64,000 nucleotides of DNA from Steinernema hermaphroditum. Its lineage: Eukaryota; Nematoda; Chromadorea; Rhabditida; Steinernematidae. Below are positions 34,573 through 44,788 of this stretch, piece after piece; within the stretch, counting starts at the first letter, position 1, and each line of letters opens with the position of its first letter. Under the pieces are notes generated by a model that was given only the letters and a program-made list of their open reading frames with translations, did not search any database and was not told the DNA's origin. The position numbers and the translations under genes are program-made. The stretch spans positions 9,424,001-9,488,000 of the forward strand of contig CM059622.1 in NCBI GenBank assembly GCA_030435675.1, given 5' to 3'.

Positions 34573-35932
34573 TCAATGAATTGTGTCCCAATCGATGTGC
34601 CCTTCTGCACTGGAAAAAAAGCGTGTAAACATTTCTCTCGTTCGTATTCCTTGCGAAGAAGAGGGAGCCGAATGCTCAGAAGGCATCGAAGAAGAGACAG
34701 GCGCAGCGTTGGGATCCAGGTACTCGGGTTCTTCACCTCGTTCGATTTAACGGCTTCGTATCCAATTGTGGAGCAGCGCTAGAGCCGCGACGAACTTTGG
34801 GCTCAAGAGGGCTCTGCAGTACACGAAAGCGATTGACGAGAATGTCAAAACAGTTCTCGCTCACGCGACGGGCTCTGAAGACTAGGTTAATAGTGGCTTA
34901 CAAGGGAACCACTCCAAGTGCCCCGCGAGTTAGGAACTGAGATTGTAGACGGTCTTCTAACTAAGCAAATGCACATAGTCTCGCCGGCCCTAAATCACTC
35001 GGGCTACCCTAAACATGGTGACAAAGTTGCAAAAATTCAGCCCCCGGGTACTAGTAGCAGTGAACCGCCGTTGAGGAAGACGTCTATGTGGTCAAGTGGT
35101 AACACTGCAGGTTTTGAAACTTTTGCTAGCAGGTTCGATGCCCGGGGCAGAGTTAGTTTTTTATTTTTTTTTCTCATATCCATGCTTTTGTTTCTCTTCT
35201 TGTTCTGAGTGTCGCATGACAACGTTGGACAACCGGAAGCCTTGGTCAGCAACCACGACGAACGGTAATTCCACGTTACTAATCCTCGCTGGCGGGGGTA
35301 TCCTGTAGGTTCCGTCGACGAATCCTTCTGCTATCGGACTTGCGTTGTAAATCTTAAGTTAGTTTAGTACATTTGGCCCGAAATTAGTTGCTCACCTGTG
35401 AATCGGAACATCGTCCTGGGGCACCGATGTCCAGAAGTATGAACCGATATTGGGCATCAACCCATGCAAGACCGACGATAGAATTGAAGTGTAAATGATT
35501 GAAGTAGAGAGATCCTTGGCCAGGCGGTACTTTAATCTCGAAGTGCTTTCCGTCCAGCGCACCCAGGCAATGCGGAAAATTCCATTTTTCTTGAAAATCC
35601 TCGATCGTTCTTCTCAAAAAATCTTCTGACAGCGTCAGCATGCACGAGATGAGGCGCTCATTGATAGCTGCCATGACTTCTTTGATTATTGCGTGCGCTG
35701 TGCTGCAACCTATTCCAAACATAGATTCCAAACCGTGTATGCTAGATTCGTGAGCGGCGAATCTAAAAAGCAAATAATCTAGAGGATGTAGAGAAGTCCC
35801 GTATACCACAAGAACAAGTCCCGTATACCACAAGAAGAGCTTTCTTAGGCGGTTCAGCTCCCTGAGCATCACCAAATTGTTGAACGCTTCGAATAGAGCC
35901 ATCTGGAAAGATGAATATTCGAACAAAAACAC
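34573..35932 (-). pseudogene. Harbinger (HARBI1-like) transposase, interrupted
   Basis: The DDE-type nuclease is read from 35932 downward. The N-terminal region includes GIGCSTAHAIIKEVMAAINE. The first catalytic region is LGALDGKHFEIKVPPG and the second ILLDIGAPGRCSDSQ; after an intron (about 35253-35394) comes ELPFVVVADQGFRL. The frame is then broken by a tRNA-like repeat (34902 to about 35215), after which RARRVSENCFDILVNRFRVL resumes, carrying the third catalytic region, down to about 34573. In-frame stops also occur in the terminal part, so the gene is dead. Such enzymes cut at TWA targets, consistent with the TTA flanks of the enclosing element. Confidence 0.8.
34902..35215 (+). repeat. 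tRNA-like (SINE-type) repeat inserted in the transposase gene
   Basis: It begins AAGGGAACCACTCC and shares ordered blocks (AAGTTGCAAAAATTCA; ACTAGTA; GTGGTCAAG) with both arms of the fold-back element at 61.2-62.2 kb. A tRNA-like module at about 35089-35155 has an A-box-like TGGTCAAGTGGTAACAC and a B-box-like GGTTCGATGCC, followed by T runs from 35157 that could terminate RNA polymerase III. It splits the Harbinger transposase between catalytic regions 2 and 3. The exact right boundary is uncertain. Confidence 0.65.
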
Positions 35933-36229
35933 TGTATTTCATCCGAGAATTTATTTGCAATATCTTAAGTTTTTCACAAAGTTGCACCTATATATAATCA
36001 CCGAGTATGAAAGGCCTCATTTTCGCTCTGCTTCTCTCCTAGGCGTCATGGCTTCAAGTCTCGGGCATTGGAAGATGTTGATGTTGGCGCAACACCAGCT
36101 TCGGTTTTCTTCATCTGGCCTTTTCTTTCGTCCAGTCCAGGCACAGCCGCTGGAAGCCATTAGAACTTCAGCCTTATTGGTGTCTGGGAGCTTATTGGTG
36201 TCCGGTCACCTTTGAATGAATCTTTTTGC

Positions 36230-37953
36230 TCAGCCAGGAGGAACGTTAGAGCGATTGTATTCCTCTGCTGCACCAGGATGGGAGCGACTCATTTCTCGCC
36301 GTAGTCTGCCAGCGCTGGGTTCCTACGGACTTCACGATGCCATCTCTCCAGCGTTTTCTTGGTCTACCTTGTGGGCGTGTTGTCGGGGGTCTCCATTCTG
36401 AAATTAGTGTAGACCACTTACGGCTATCCACAGCCCGGTTGGCCATGTTCCATGCAAATTTCAATTTTCTTTTCACCGCTGTCTCGCAAACATTCTTTAC
36501 TTTGGTAACTCCTCGGAGCCATTCATTTGTTTTTCGGTCTTGGAGTTTCACGCCGACCATTCTTCGTTCCATCCTCCGTTGTGCTGCCGCCAATCTTTTG
36601 TTCATAGACTTGGTCAGAGCCCAGGTTTCTGAGCCATAAAGCATCGCCGGGAGGATGCACATGTCGAATAATCTGCGCTTCCACTTCATTTCCACCGATG
36701 ACGAAGTCAATAGAGCTTTGTGTTGGCGAAAGGCATTCCATCACGAAATGATTCGGCGGTTGATCTCTTTTCTACCGTTCCGGATCATTTGGACTTCTGG
36801 TCCTAAATACACAAAACTTTCGACGTATTCCAAACTCACATCATTCAGGTGGATGTCGAGTTGTGTCTTTGCCTCGTTGATTTGATGTCTCTCAGTTGAT
36901 GTCTTTGCCTCGCTGATCTTCAGTCAGAATTTTTGGGATTCTTCGCTGAGCTCGTTTATCATTGTCTGGAGCTCGTCTTTTGAGTTGGCGATCAGGGCGA
37001 TGTCGTCGGCAAAGCGGAGATTAAGTCTTTTCCCGTTGATGTTTATGCCGTATTCGTCCCACCTCAACCTTCTGAAGACGCCTTCCAGTGTTGCGGTGAA
37101 CAATTTGGGGCTTGTAACATCCCCTCGTCGAACTCCTCGTCTGATATCGATCTGCACTAGTTCTTCTCCTATTCAGATATGAGACTTGGCATCACGATAG
37201 ATCCTTCTCATGATTGACACAATTTGCGCTGGGACGCCTTGTTCCTGTAAGGCGGTCCATACTGCGTTAACCTCCACAGAATCGAACGCTTTTTCGAAGT
37301 CTACAAACGCAATACATAGTGGAACTCGATACTCACGGGTCCTCTCGAATAGATCGTTGAATGCGTGCAGATGGTCCGTGGTCGAGTATCTTTTCCTGAA
37401 CCCGGCTTGTTCCTCCGCTTTGCATCCAATATCTTTTCGATTCGCTGGGTGATAACCTTGGCGAACAGTTTGTAGATCCCTGAGAGCAGCGATATAGGGC
37501 GATAGTTTTTGATTTGAAGAGGGTCTCCTTTTTTTTATGGATGAGTATTGTTGCCGAATCTGCCATCGCTTTCGGGATCTCGCAGCGACTGATGCATCTA
37601 TTGAAGAGCTCCGTCAGCCTCGGAAGCAGATCTTTCTTGGCAAGCTTCAGCATGTCCACAGTAATTTCGTCGATCCCGGGGCTTTTTCCGTTCTTCATTT
37701 GTCTCAGAGCCTCTTCGACCTCTGCTTGTAGGATCGCCGGGAAGTCTTCTGTAGGCGCGGTTTCTCTATAATTAAATGTTACCGATTGTGCATACAAGTC
37801 ATCATAGAATATCTTGATGGCTCGGTGTATATCATTCTTTCTCGTAATGAGGATGTCATCCTTATCGAGAACCTGCGGTATTCTCCTTCTTCCCGTTGCC
37901 ACTTCTTCGCGGATCTTGCGGAGTCCTTGTGAGGCCTGGATCGCTTTTTCCAC
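36230..37953 (-). pseudogene. RTE-type non-LTR retrotransposon remnant (reverse transcriptase)
   Basis: Minus-strand reading frames, separated by frameshifts and stops, give reverse transcriptase blocks in order: MKNGKSPGIDEITVDMLK (about 37.69 kb), an AFVDFEKAFDSV-type catalytic block (about 37.28 kb), RRGVRRGDVTSPKLF (about 37.12 kb) and the polymerase box FADDIALIA (about 37.0 kb). The C-terminal part CILPAMLYGSETWAL ... RRMERRMVGVKLQDR (36.65-36.5 kb) ends with GRPRKRWRD. This order is typical of RTE-clade elements. No endonuclease domain is seen, so the copy is 5'-truncated and inactive. It is nested in the Harbinger element. Confidence 0.8.
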
Positions 37954-38089
37954 AAGCTGTCGATGGTGATTCGTAATGTCTTTTCTGATTTAAAATGTTA
38001 CCGATTGTGGTAACATAGAATATCGATTTGCTCTTTAATCGAATAAACCCGGCTGCGCGCGAATTCGCGCCCTCCAGGTACTAAAAGCC

Positions 38090-38400
38090 AATTAGGTGCT
38101 CATGCAAATGGCTGAATTTGGGGCCAAAAACTATAGCCCTGCGGGCGGCAAGATTGGTGCTCATGCAAATGTCTGAAGTTGGGGCCTAAAACTCTAGCCC
38201 TGCGGGCGGCGAGACACCATAGCCCTGCGGGCGGCAAGACACCAATAGCCCTGCGGGCGGCAAGATTGGCGCTCATGTAAAAAGCTGAAGTTGGGGCCTA
38301 AAACTCTAGCCCTGCGGGCGGCGAGACACCATAGCCCTGCGGGCGGCAAGACACCAATAGCCCTGCGGGCGGCAAGATTGGCGCTCATGTAAATGGCTAA
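38090..38400. repeat. Tandem repeat with GCCCTGCGGGCGGC core
   Basis: A TAGCCCTGCGGGCGGCAAGA unit with variable spacers occurs seven times. A longer composite unit of about 123 bp (GCTCATG.AAA...GAAGTTGGGGCC...) is repeated twice at about 38151-38390. It is a minisatellite within the Harbinger nest. Confidence 0.85.
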
Positions 38401-39216
38401 AGTGGGCGAAAAAACTGTAAAGTTTCAGGAAACTCGAACCGAAACCTCTGCTGGTTACAAAATAGGCAAAAATCACTCAAAAACAGAAAAAAAAACTCAA
38501 AGCCAAGCATCGCCAGAGACATAGTGAAAGTAAAGCGCTACCATATCAACTGTTCTATTCGGATTCGTTTGCTCCACCGAAATCAGAAGAAAATTTGCGA
38601 CCACGGTGTGATTCTGTGACCACGGTGTGACACTAAATCAATGCTCTTCTTCTTGCGACGCACAAGCGGCTCGTGTAGTGACTGAACTGTTTGAGGCGAG
38701 GATGGTCCTTCAGTGCTGATTGGGTCATCTCCAATTCCTTCAATGACGACATCAATTTGAGAGGGATGCTCATAGCTGGAGACCGAGCCCTGCGAAAGCA
38801 GGAGACGCGGCCTAAAACTCATAATGAAATCAGAGTAGACGAGAGACGTACGTTGCAATTGCCGACCTCGAATCCTCCAGAAAGGCGAGATTTTCGCTGG
38901 ACTTCCAGTGGGTCTTCGCACTGGCATCCAATCCATCTCCTGTTTTCGATTGCTTTCCTCTGACGTTGTTTTTGTAATATTTGTGGAGAAGTCCGCACAT
39001 TTCTCCGACATACTGGCCTAAAAAAGATGAAAAGCGTAAGTTACGGTACGACGAACTTGCCACTTAAATCCATTCCAGTATCCTGATTTATTCTCTTCGC
39101 AATACTTTCAAACATGCCAGTCTCCTTGTAAGTGTTCTTGTAGTCTGGATGGCTTTCCGCCCAGACGAACTCTTGTGACTGTACCGGGAATGATCTCCTC
39201 GTTGCATTTGGCGTGC
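38401..39216. other. Unassigned segment of the transposon nest
   Basis: Contains open frames on both strands but no recognisable protein domain or inverted repeat of its own. A stretch at 38556-38625 (GGATTCGTTTGCTCCACCGA) resembles 7648-7668 near the left-hand dispersed repeat, so this is repeat-derived. Confidence 0.45.
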
Positions 39217-39599
39217 GGTCAAAATGTCCAAAACCAAAATGTCCAAAACCAAAATGTCCAATGACAAAATGTCCAAAATGGTCAAAATCCCGTGGCCCTG
39301 CAACGAATTTGCGTGCAGGTCCCCTAAACTACCGTAAGTGTCCATGCGATGTGTCCGCTGTCTAACGAGCGGCTGCGCTGTCGTATATCTACGAAGTAAA
39401 ATGTGCCGATCGACAACCCTGCACTGGAAGCGGACCTGGACCGTCGACTCAGCGGGTTGAGTATTCGTTGTCAAAGCCTACAACAAGTAGAGCAGGCAAG
39501 TTTCTGTCCTCTTTTCAATGTGCCTTATGAGTCAATTTTAAGGACCACAGCTTACTTACTTATTTATGTACTTACTTACTTTATTTCCCGAATCAAAGG

Positions 39600-40325
39600 C
39601 GCCTTGCAGGTGTTGTGGGGAATCGTGTCGCTCGGGGAATCGTGTCGCTCTCAGGGTGTTCCATTCGAGACCATCCGCTTGGAGGAATCATGTCGATTTC
39701 GGAGGGGTTTTTTCTACCAGGACGATTTCGGAGGGGTTTTTTCTTCTCCTTTCTGTTTGTATATACGTCGTTTGCTTATTTAAGTGGCTGGGGTGTGCGA
39801 AGTGCGGAATGATGCGCGGCACTAACTGTGTACTCGGCATAAAGATTATACAATGTGGTGCATAATGATAGACTCGCCTACAGGAGTCGGCAGATTTTCG
39901 CTGCTCGTTGTTGCTTTATTATGAGTTTCTGCTATCTTCTGCGATTCCCTTTCCCTTTCATTAATTTGGGCAATCCCCAGGTGGTTTGGGATTTCAAAAC
40001 TGTTAAATTTGTAACAGCACCAGGTGGCAGATCCAGACAACTAAGAACTTGAAGAAGAACTTGAAACTCCCCATTGAGAATAACGTAGAAAGTGAAATAA
40101 GTTTAAACAATGTTGCTGGATTCAGTTCAAGTAAATGTGTTTTGATGACTGTAGCGACACGATCCCCCGAGCGGATGGTCCCGAATGGAACACCCTGAGA
40201 GCGACACGATTCCCCGAGCGACACGATTCCCCGAGCGGATGGTCGGGGATGGTCTCGAACGGAAAACCCTGAGAGCGGCACGATTCCCCGAGCGACACGA
40301 TTCCCCGCCACACAGGACACCGAAA
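39600..40325. repeat. GAATCGTGTCGCTCGGG repeats in inverted orientation
   Basis: Tandem GGGGAATCGTGTCGCTC units at about 39617-39655 face reverse-complement GAGCGACACGATTCCCC units at about 40195-40310. Both are joined to the same GGGTGTTCCATTCGAGACCA / GAACACCCTGAGAG flank. A related tandem pair (…GATTGCCC) occurs at 583-622, outside the transposon. Confidence 0.75.
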
Positions 40326-40589
40326 AATAGACAAACAGAGGATGTCTCATTGCTGCAGGCTTCATCCCTGGCGTAGCGGTGGTGTCGAACCGGTCTTAGA
40401 CGGCGCGCTTCACGGGGCATCTGGGAATCGGCGAAACTTTGGGAATGGCGACGGAACATCTTCTTCGCGGGCGTTTGCGGCACAGCGGACGCTTCTGAGC
40501 TCGCATTTGCTTCGGAGAGATGAACCCGTGGTCCGGGAGTTGCGTCTTCGCTGGTGGTGGCATCCTCAGAGCGTCGGCGGTAACAGGAA

Positions 40590-41180
40590 AAAAGCGCACA
40601 AGGAAAAAAGCGCACAGAGAAAAAAGCGCACACGGGAAAAAAGCGCACATGGGAAAAAAGCGCACATCCAGTCAGTTCACAATCTGGAAATTTAAGCTGC
40701 GGGCGAACGAAGCGAGCCCCGTATTCATTTTTGCGCATGACCTAACATCCAGGCTTGACCTAGGCAAACCCCGGCTTATCCTAGGCAAACCCCGGCTTGG
40801 CTTAGGCTCCGGCTTAGGACTATGCCTATTGATTTTACGCGAGCCCGAAGGGCGAGCCCTGCTATCTTGACAGCTTCGCTGATGTCTTAGTATCCTACTA
40901 AAGATACACACAAGGTCTACAAGAGGTTTCAAGCTGTCTGCATTGAGTAACCTGCAGAACCTCTTGCTTCTAGCTTTGTCTAGACAAAAATCTTACTCTG
41001 TCTGTATTCACAATCTTCAGTGCACACTAACTTCACTGAGATTTACAGACTAATGCTGTCTATATATGTACACCAATGCAAAGCTGCCTTATCCCGTTTC
41101 CGGTTTGCGCTTTTTTCCCGTGTGCGCTTTTTTCTCTGTGCGCTTTTTTCTCTGTGCGCTTTTATGCGCTTTTCCCTAAT
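40590..41180. repeat. Inverted minisatellite arms (GGAAAAAAGCGCACA)
   Basis: Five tandem GGAAAAAAGCGCACA-type units at 40590-40672 face the reverse-complement TGTGCGCTTTTTTC units at 41104-41175. About 430 bp lie between them, containing CCTAGGCAAACCCCGGCTT repeats (about 40760-40810). The flanking sequences on both sides match the dispersed repeat at 9.4-9.97 kb, making a larger palindrome. Confidence 0.8.
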
Positions 41181-41519
41181 CAGCGTCGGCGACCTTCGGG
41201 ATGACATCTCGCGCTGCCGGATTCCTGGCGTCGGACATCTTGTTGTCAACAGTGGTGGGACTACGGCTTCCGGGTGTCCCAATTCCCTCTGGAAGCCGGA
41301 ACAGTCACAACTGCCACGGGGTTTGCCATCTGGCCAACCAGACACTCAGAGAACGACCGGAGGGACCGACCACAGCAAGAAGCGAAAAGGCGAAGATCGA
41401 TTTTACGCAAGTCCACCACGCAAGTGTCCATCTTGGAAGCACCTGCGCAACTACCTGTGATGCAAAGGTATATCTGCTGTTCGCCCAATACATAATCTCA
41501 CATTTTCTACTTCTAGCAG

Positions 41520-42115
41520 TCCCGAATTTGTTGAAGTAGCGCGTTCCCTGTCATCCGATGATTCCGGATTCGAGTCGGACTTACTGCAAAGTGCGGAAGA
41601 TGTAGAAGACGAGCTTGCGTCCAAAGATGAGCTCGGCGCTGATGACTTTTCTCTGTCAGAAGACGACACTTCCCCTAGACATATCGGAAGACCGGTCACT
41701 TTCACGATCTCGCAGAAAGAAAAGCAACTAGCCAACTTTCTTGGTTTCGAATTCCATCGCCACAGTTCCGTGAAGACTTCTGTGTATTGGCGGTGCACTA
41801 GGAGAGTAGATCTGAATTGTCCTGGCAGGATCGTGACTGATCTGAGTAAGCTTGAGTATAGTTTTCATCTTCAAGGTTTATTGCTACAGGTGGATCAGTT
41901 AAAGGTTGGTATTGATGTACTCAGGTGTATTCATGCAAAATGGGGATTGCAGGTTGACGGACATTGTCGACGTGCAAGCTGGACAACAAATAAGACGTGT
42001 GAACAAGAGATGGGCATATTACGACGAAACGAAGAAAAAAATCGCGGCCGTCTTTGGAAACATGGATTATTTGACTTACTTGAAGTCCATTGCTGCCAGC
42101 TTATCAACTTGTTGA
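41520..42115 (+). CDS. FLYWCH-type zinc-finger fragment within the nested element
   Basis: An acidic Ser/Asp/Glu-rich stretch (about 41520-41690) precedes FTISQKEKQLANFLGFEFHR, then VYWRCTRRVDLNCPGRIVTD, up to about 41880. This fits the FLYWCH zinc finger (F-L-x-x-x ... Y-W-x-C ... C-x-x-R). FLYWCH domains often accompany Mutator-like transposases and were co-opted in nematode regulators. No full transposase catalytic domain is seen, so this may be an N-terminal remnant or captured exon. Its start and splicing are not resolved; TTCTAG before 41519 may be an acceptor. Confidence 0.55.
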
Positions 42116-42939
42116 CCCTTGTTTTTTTTTGTTATGTTAACAGAATTAATTTCCAGAGCCTCTCGTACCCCACCCTTTGTATTTTGGACATTTTGTCATT
42201 GGACATTTTTTCGTTGGACATTCTGTCCATTGGCCATTTTGGTTTTGGACATTTTGGTTTTGGACATTTTTGATTGGACATTTTGGTTTTGGACATTTTG
42301 ACCGTAAACCAAAAATTCCATGGCAGACCATGGAACAAGAAAAATGATCCGCGGAACAAAAATCGCGACGGGTGGTACCGGTGTTCCGCGGAACAAAGTA
42401 TGAACACCCGCGGAACATTTTTCGTGTGCCGTGCGCGCGGAATATTCCGCGGAACACCAATTACAATGGATTTGTTCCGCGCGCGCGGAATATTCCGCCG
42501 AGTATGAACAGGCCTTTAGGAACTCCTGGATGTCGCGGACCTCCTGGGGTCGACGGCGAGAACGGCTACTACCAGAAGTCGCCTCTCCAGAGAACCTCCA
42601 GGCGATCATGGCGTCCCCGGAAATCCCGGAGAGCCCAGATTCTGCCCGCCGCCGGGGCCTATGGGTCCCATGGGTCCATCTGGGGCCCCAGGAAGCCCCG
42701 GTCTGCCCGGAGGCATTAGAGCGCCCGGAGTCGGTGGAGTCCGAGGGCCCCCGGGTTACGACGCGCAGTACTGTCCATGTCCGAAACGTTCTTCGACGGT
42801 GGAGAGACCCCCGCAGACCGTCTACACTCCCCCACACAACAGCGCCCCCTACAGTACGCCGTACAATACCCCTAGCCAGGACTTCCGCCGCCGTCTCTTC
42901 GCGAGACTTCTCCATGCGAAGCACCGGAACCTACAGTGA

Positions 42940-43760
42940 TGCTCGCGATTTATGTATTACCGCATTAGAAGGCGTCACAAATCGGTCCCGTAGGGACGTC
43001 CCTCGGGTTCCGGTTGCGGGATTCTGTGCTAGCTGCTCGACCGGGGACGGTAGGGCGGCGGCTCTTCGCGGAAGAGGCTCCTTTAGCGCGACGTCTATGG
43101 CGTCCGGAAGGACGCTCGGGGCGGTAGCGGCGTCCTGGAACAGTGTTGGAGGTGGAGGAAGCGAAGGGTGAGGTCGAGATGGCTCCTCCGGAAACGCGCC
43201 AGCTGCTTCTCCGCCGCGAAGCGCAGCTTGAGTTCCCTCTCCTCAAACGGATTCGCGGAGACTTCGGATCCACTCGTTGTCGTTGTCGTCGGACACCGGG
43301 GACCGCGCCATCTCTCCGCGTCTCTTCAGGGGCGTCTCCGACGACTTCGGTGAGCTCGAAGGAGAGCCTCGGGGCGTGTGCACCAGCTACGATAGGCGCT
43401 TCAAGATCCCCTGAAAGCGGAGGACTCAGTCAGGGCTGCGCATCGACTCCACAAACGGTGTTCTTCTTCTTCTTCGGCGTTTACATTTCTCAACGACTCG
43501 AGAGAAGAACTTCTGTATTTGGGTCGGCGGAGAACGTTCGCATCGTTATTCTACGGCTTTGCGTCGCTTTCACACGGAGCGCCTCGAAGATTGGGGAGAG
43601 CACGCATGAAGAGGTGCTTTCGGGAAGAGGAGGCCGTTTTCCGCGCATTCGCACTTCGAATCGAGCGGTTTCTGAAGGAGAACGATGCTGGGAACCCCTA
43701 GGTTCCCAGAAGGCGAGCGCCATAAAGGGAAGGGGCGGCCTTGGCCAGCACCAGTCAGTA
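42940..43760. other. Intergenic between collagen and coiled-coil gene
   Basis: The collagen 3' flank. A plus-strand frame from 43143 runs into the coiled-coil gene, but its first part has no coding signature I can support. It may hold 5' exons of that gene. Confidence 0.35.
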
Positions 43761-44382
43761 ATGCGCGCGTCGCTAGCGAAGGTCTTCAGAAGGGACTCTT
43801 CCTCGGAGATCTGCTCGCGCGAATCGACCCCGGAAGTCGACGACCTAAGGCGGAGACGCTCTGTAGGTGTCCACCGCGCTCCACAAGGCCGTCCACTTCT
43901 TCAGGGCTTTTTCGGTCGCCTCTCGTTCGGTCGGACGAGCGGACGTCGTTTCGGAGGCGCGTCAAGATCGGATTCAGAATCCGAGGGTCAGCAGAAGGTC
44001 GACCTACTTCTGACGGAGATAAAGGTGAGCGGTGCCGGAGACGCCTCGAAGAAGAAGGACGTTCAGATGCTGGAGAACGCGACGCAGAGGTACTGCCAGC
44101 AGACGAAGGAGGAGGCGGAGCGGAGGATCCGCGCCGAACAGGAGCTCGCCAGGGTCCGCTCAGGCGTCGCCCGAGTCGTGGCCGAGCACCAGGAGCTCAT
44201 TCGCCAAGTGCGCATACTTAGAATGGTATCCTTTACAGACAGACAAGTCACGGTACGATGCTCGGGCATTGCAGATGGTGGAGTTCGATGGAAGGAAACG
44301 CGAGCTCTTCGAGCGGAAGAAGGCTACCTTGAGGAACTTCCCGAGTCGCCGTGAGCCTCGAGGCACCTTCGCCCCGACCTGA
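43761..44382 (+). CDS. Coiled-coil protein of unknown family
   Basis: Two exons are read: 43761-44207 and 44275-44382 (67 nt intron ending ATTGCAG), giving about 184 residues. The N-terminal half is basic and Ser-rich (MRASLAKVFRRDSSSEICSR). From QQKVDLLLTEIK the sequence becomes strongly helical with heptad spacing (KKKDVQMLENATQRYCQQTK, EEAERRIRAEQELARVRSGV, ARVVAEHQELIRQ), and the second exon continues MVEFDGRKRELFERKKATLR. Composition suggests a cytoplasmic scaffold or adaptor. No family was recognised. The true start may be upstream. Confidence 0.5.
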
Positions 44383-44788
44383 GGACCTGGAAGGACGACT
44401 ACATCCCTGTGATTTCTAAATGTGCATAAAATTCTATCACTCTCTGTGACTCGAAATCCCCCGCTTTGACGGAGTGTCCGTCGGCGACGCGTGCCTCATA
44501 CGCGAAGGTCCTTCTGGCGCCATCGAGGGACAAGGCCGCATTCCTCTAAAAGTTCTCTCATCTTTAGAAAAACCTAAGTGCAGCGACAAATGTTGTTATT
44601 CGCGGAACTGGATGCGGTATCAGTGAGTCACGAGTCCAGCGGTTCATCTCAAAGGTTTTATCGGCCTGCGAACGAGTCGCAGATTTATCGGAATCGCTTC
44701 GAGAACCCGTTTCAGGAATAAGGGTCCCGATGCCAAGAAGATGTTTATGAGAGGGGGTCGCTCGGGGTACGGTAGCCCTTCGGTGTGC
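44383..44788. other. Convergent 3' flanks
   Basis: Lies between the ends of a plus-strand and a minus-strand gene; no other feature was seen. Confidence 0.4.

Larger units (their letters stand above)
39217..42303. mobile_element. Nested 3.1 kb inverted-repeat element with minisatellite-like ends
   Basis: The left end GGTCAAAATGTCCAAAACC (39217) and the reverse complement of the right end (42303) match over about 30 bp. Both ends are built of repeated CCAAAATGTCC units (39217-39290 and 42175-42303). Inside are the GCGCTTTTTTC arms, the GACACGATT repeats and a FLYWCH-containing frame. No clear target duplication was found. It could be a Mutator- or fold-back-type element; the class is uncertain. 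Confidence 0.6.
34356..42515. mobile_element. PIF/Harbinger-type element, 8.16 kb, with nested insertions
   Basis: Imperfect terminal inverted repeats start AGGGCCATTCATACT (34356) and AGGCCTGTTCATACT (reverse complement of the end at 42515). They are flanked by a TTA duplication (34353-34355 and 42516-42518), matching the TWA target of PIF/Harbinger elements. Subterminal GCGGAACAAA / TTTGTTCCGC palindromes and AGTATGAACACCC blocks lie near both ends (34.38-34.49 and 42.34-42.50 kb). A broken Harbinger transposase near the left end fits the assignment. Most of the length is later insertions: tRNA-like repeat, RTE remnant, minisatellites and a 3.1 kb inverted-repeat unit. It lies in a collagen intron. 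Confidence 0.82.
33646..42939 (+). pseudogene. Nematode cuticle collagen split by an 8.2 kb transposon, probably decayed
   Basis: The N-terminal part (GSNGAAYVSVDFSATVIVG, then GLFRSINAFYDEMLVKVKDF) is the hydrophobic region of nematode cuticle collagens, followed by a furin-type RARR site. Gly-X-Y repeats lie at 34.03-34.32 kb (GCVRCPVGPPG) and resume at 42.52 kb (GTPGCRGPPGVDGENG), ending with the typical YCPCPKR and a TGA at 42937-42939. The two halves join in frame across an intron from 34311 or 34320 to 42519 that contains the Harbinger element. Damage signs are a TAG at 33852-33854 where collagens of this class have Trp after the 33792-33833 intron, and frame changes within the Gly-X-Y coding at about 34.08-34.15 kb and 42.58 kb. 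It may be a pseudogene, or the sequence may contain errors. The product would be a secreted cuticle structural protein. Confidence 0.7.

Noticed and set aside
38090..38400. CRISPR-like array of GCCCTGCGGGCGGC repeats
   Set aside because: Spacers are themselves repeated, the genome is eukaryotic and the array is a minisatellite inside a transposon.
40590..40672. Short regular repeats as a CRISPR or telomere-like array
   Set aside because: Tandem units without spacers, mirrored by an inverted copy at 41.1 kb; these are element arms.
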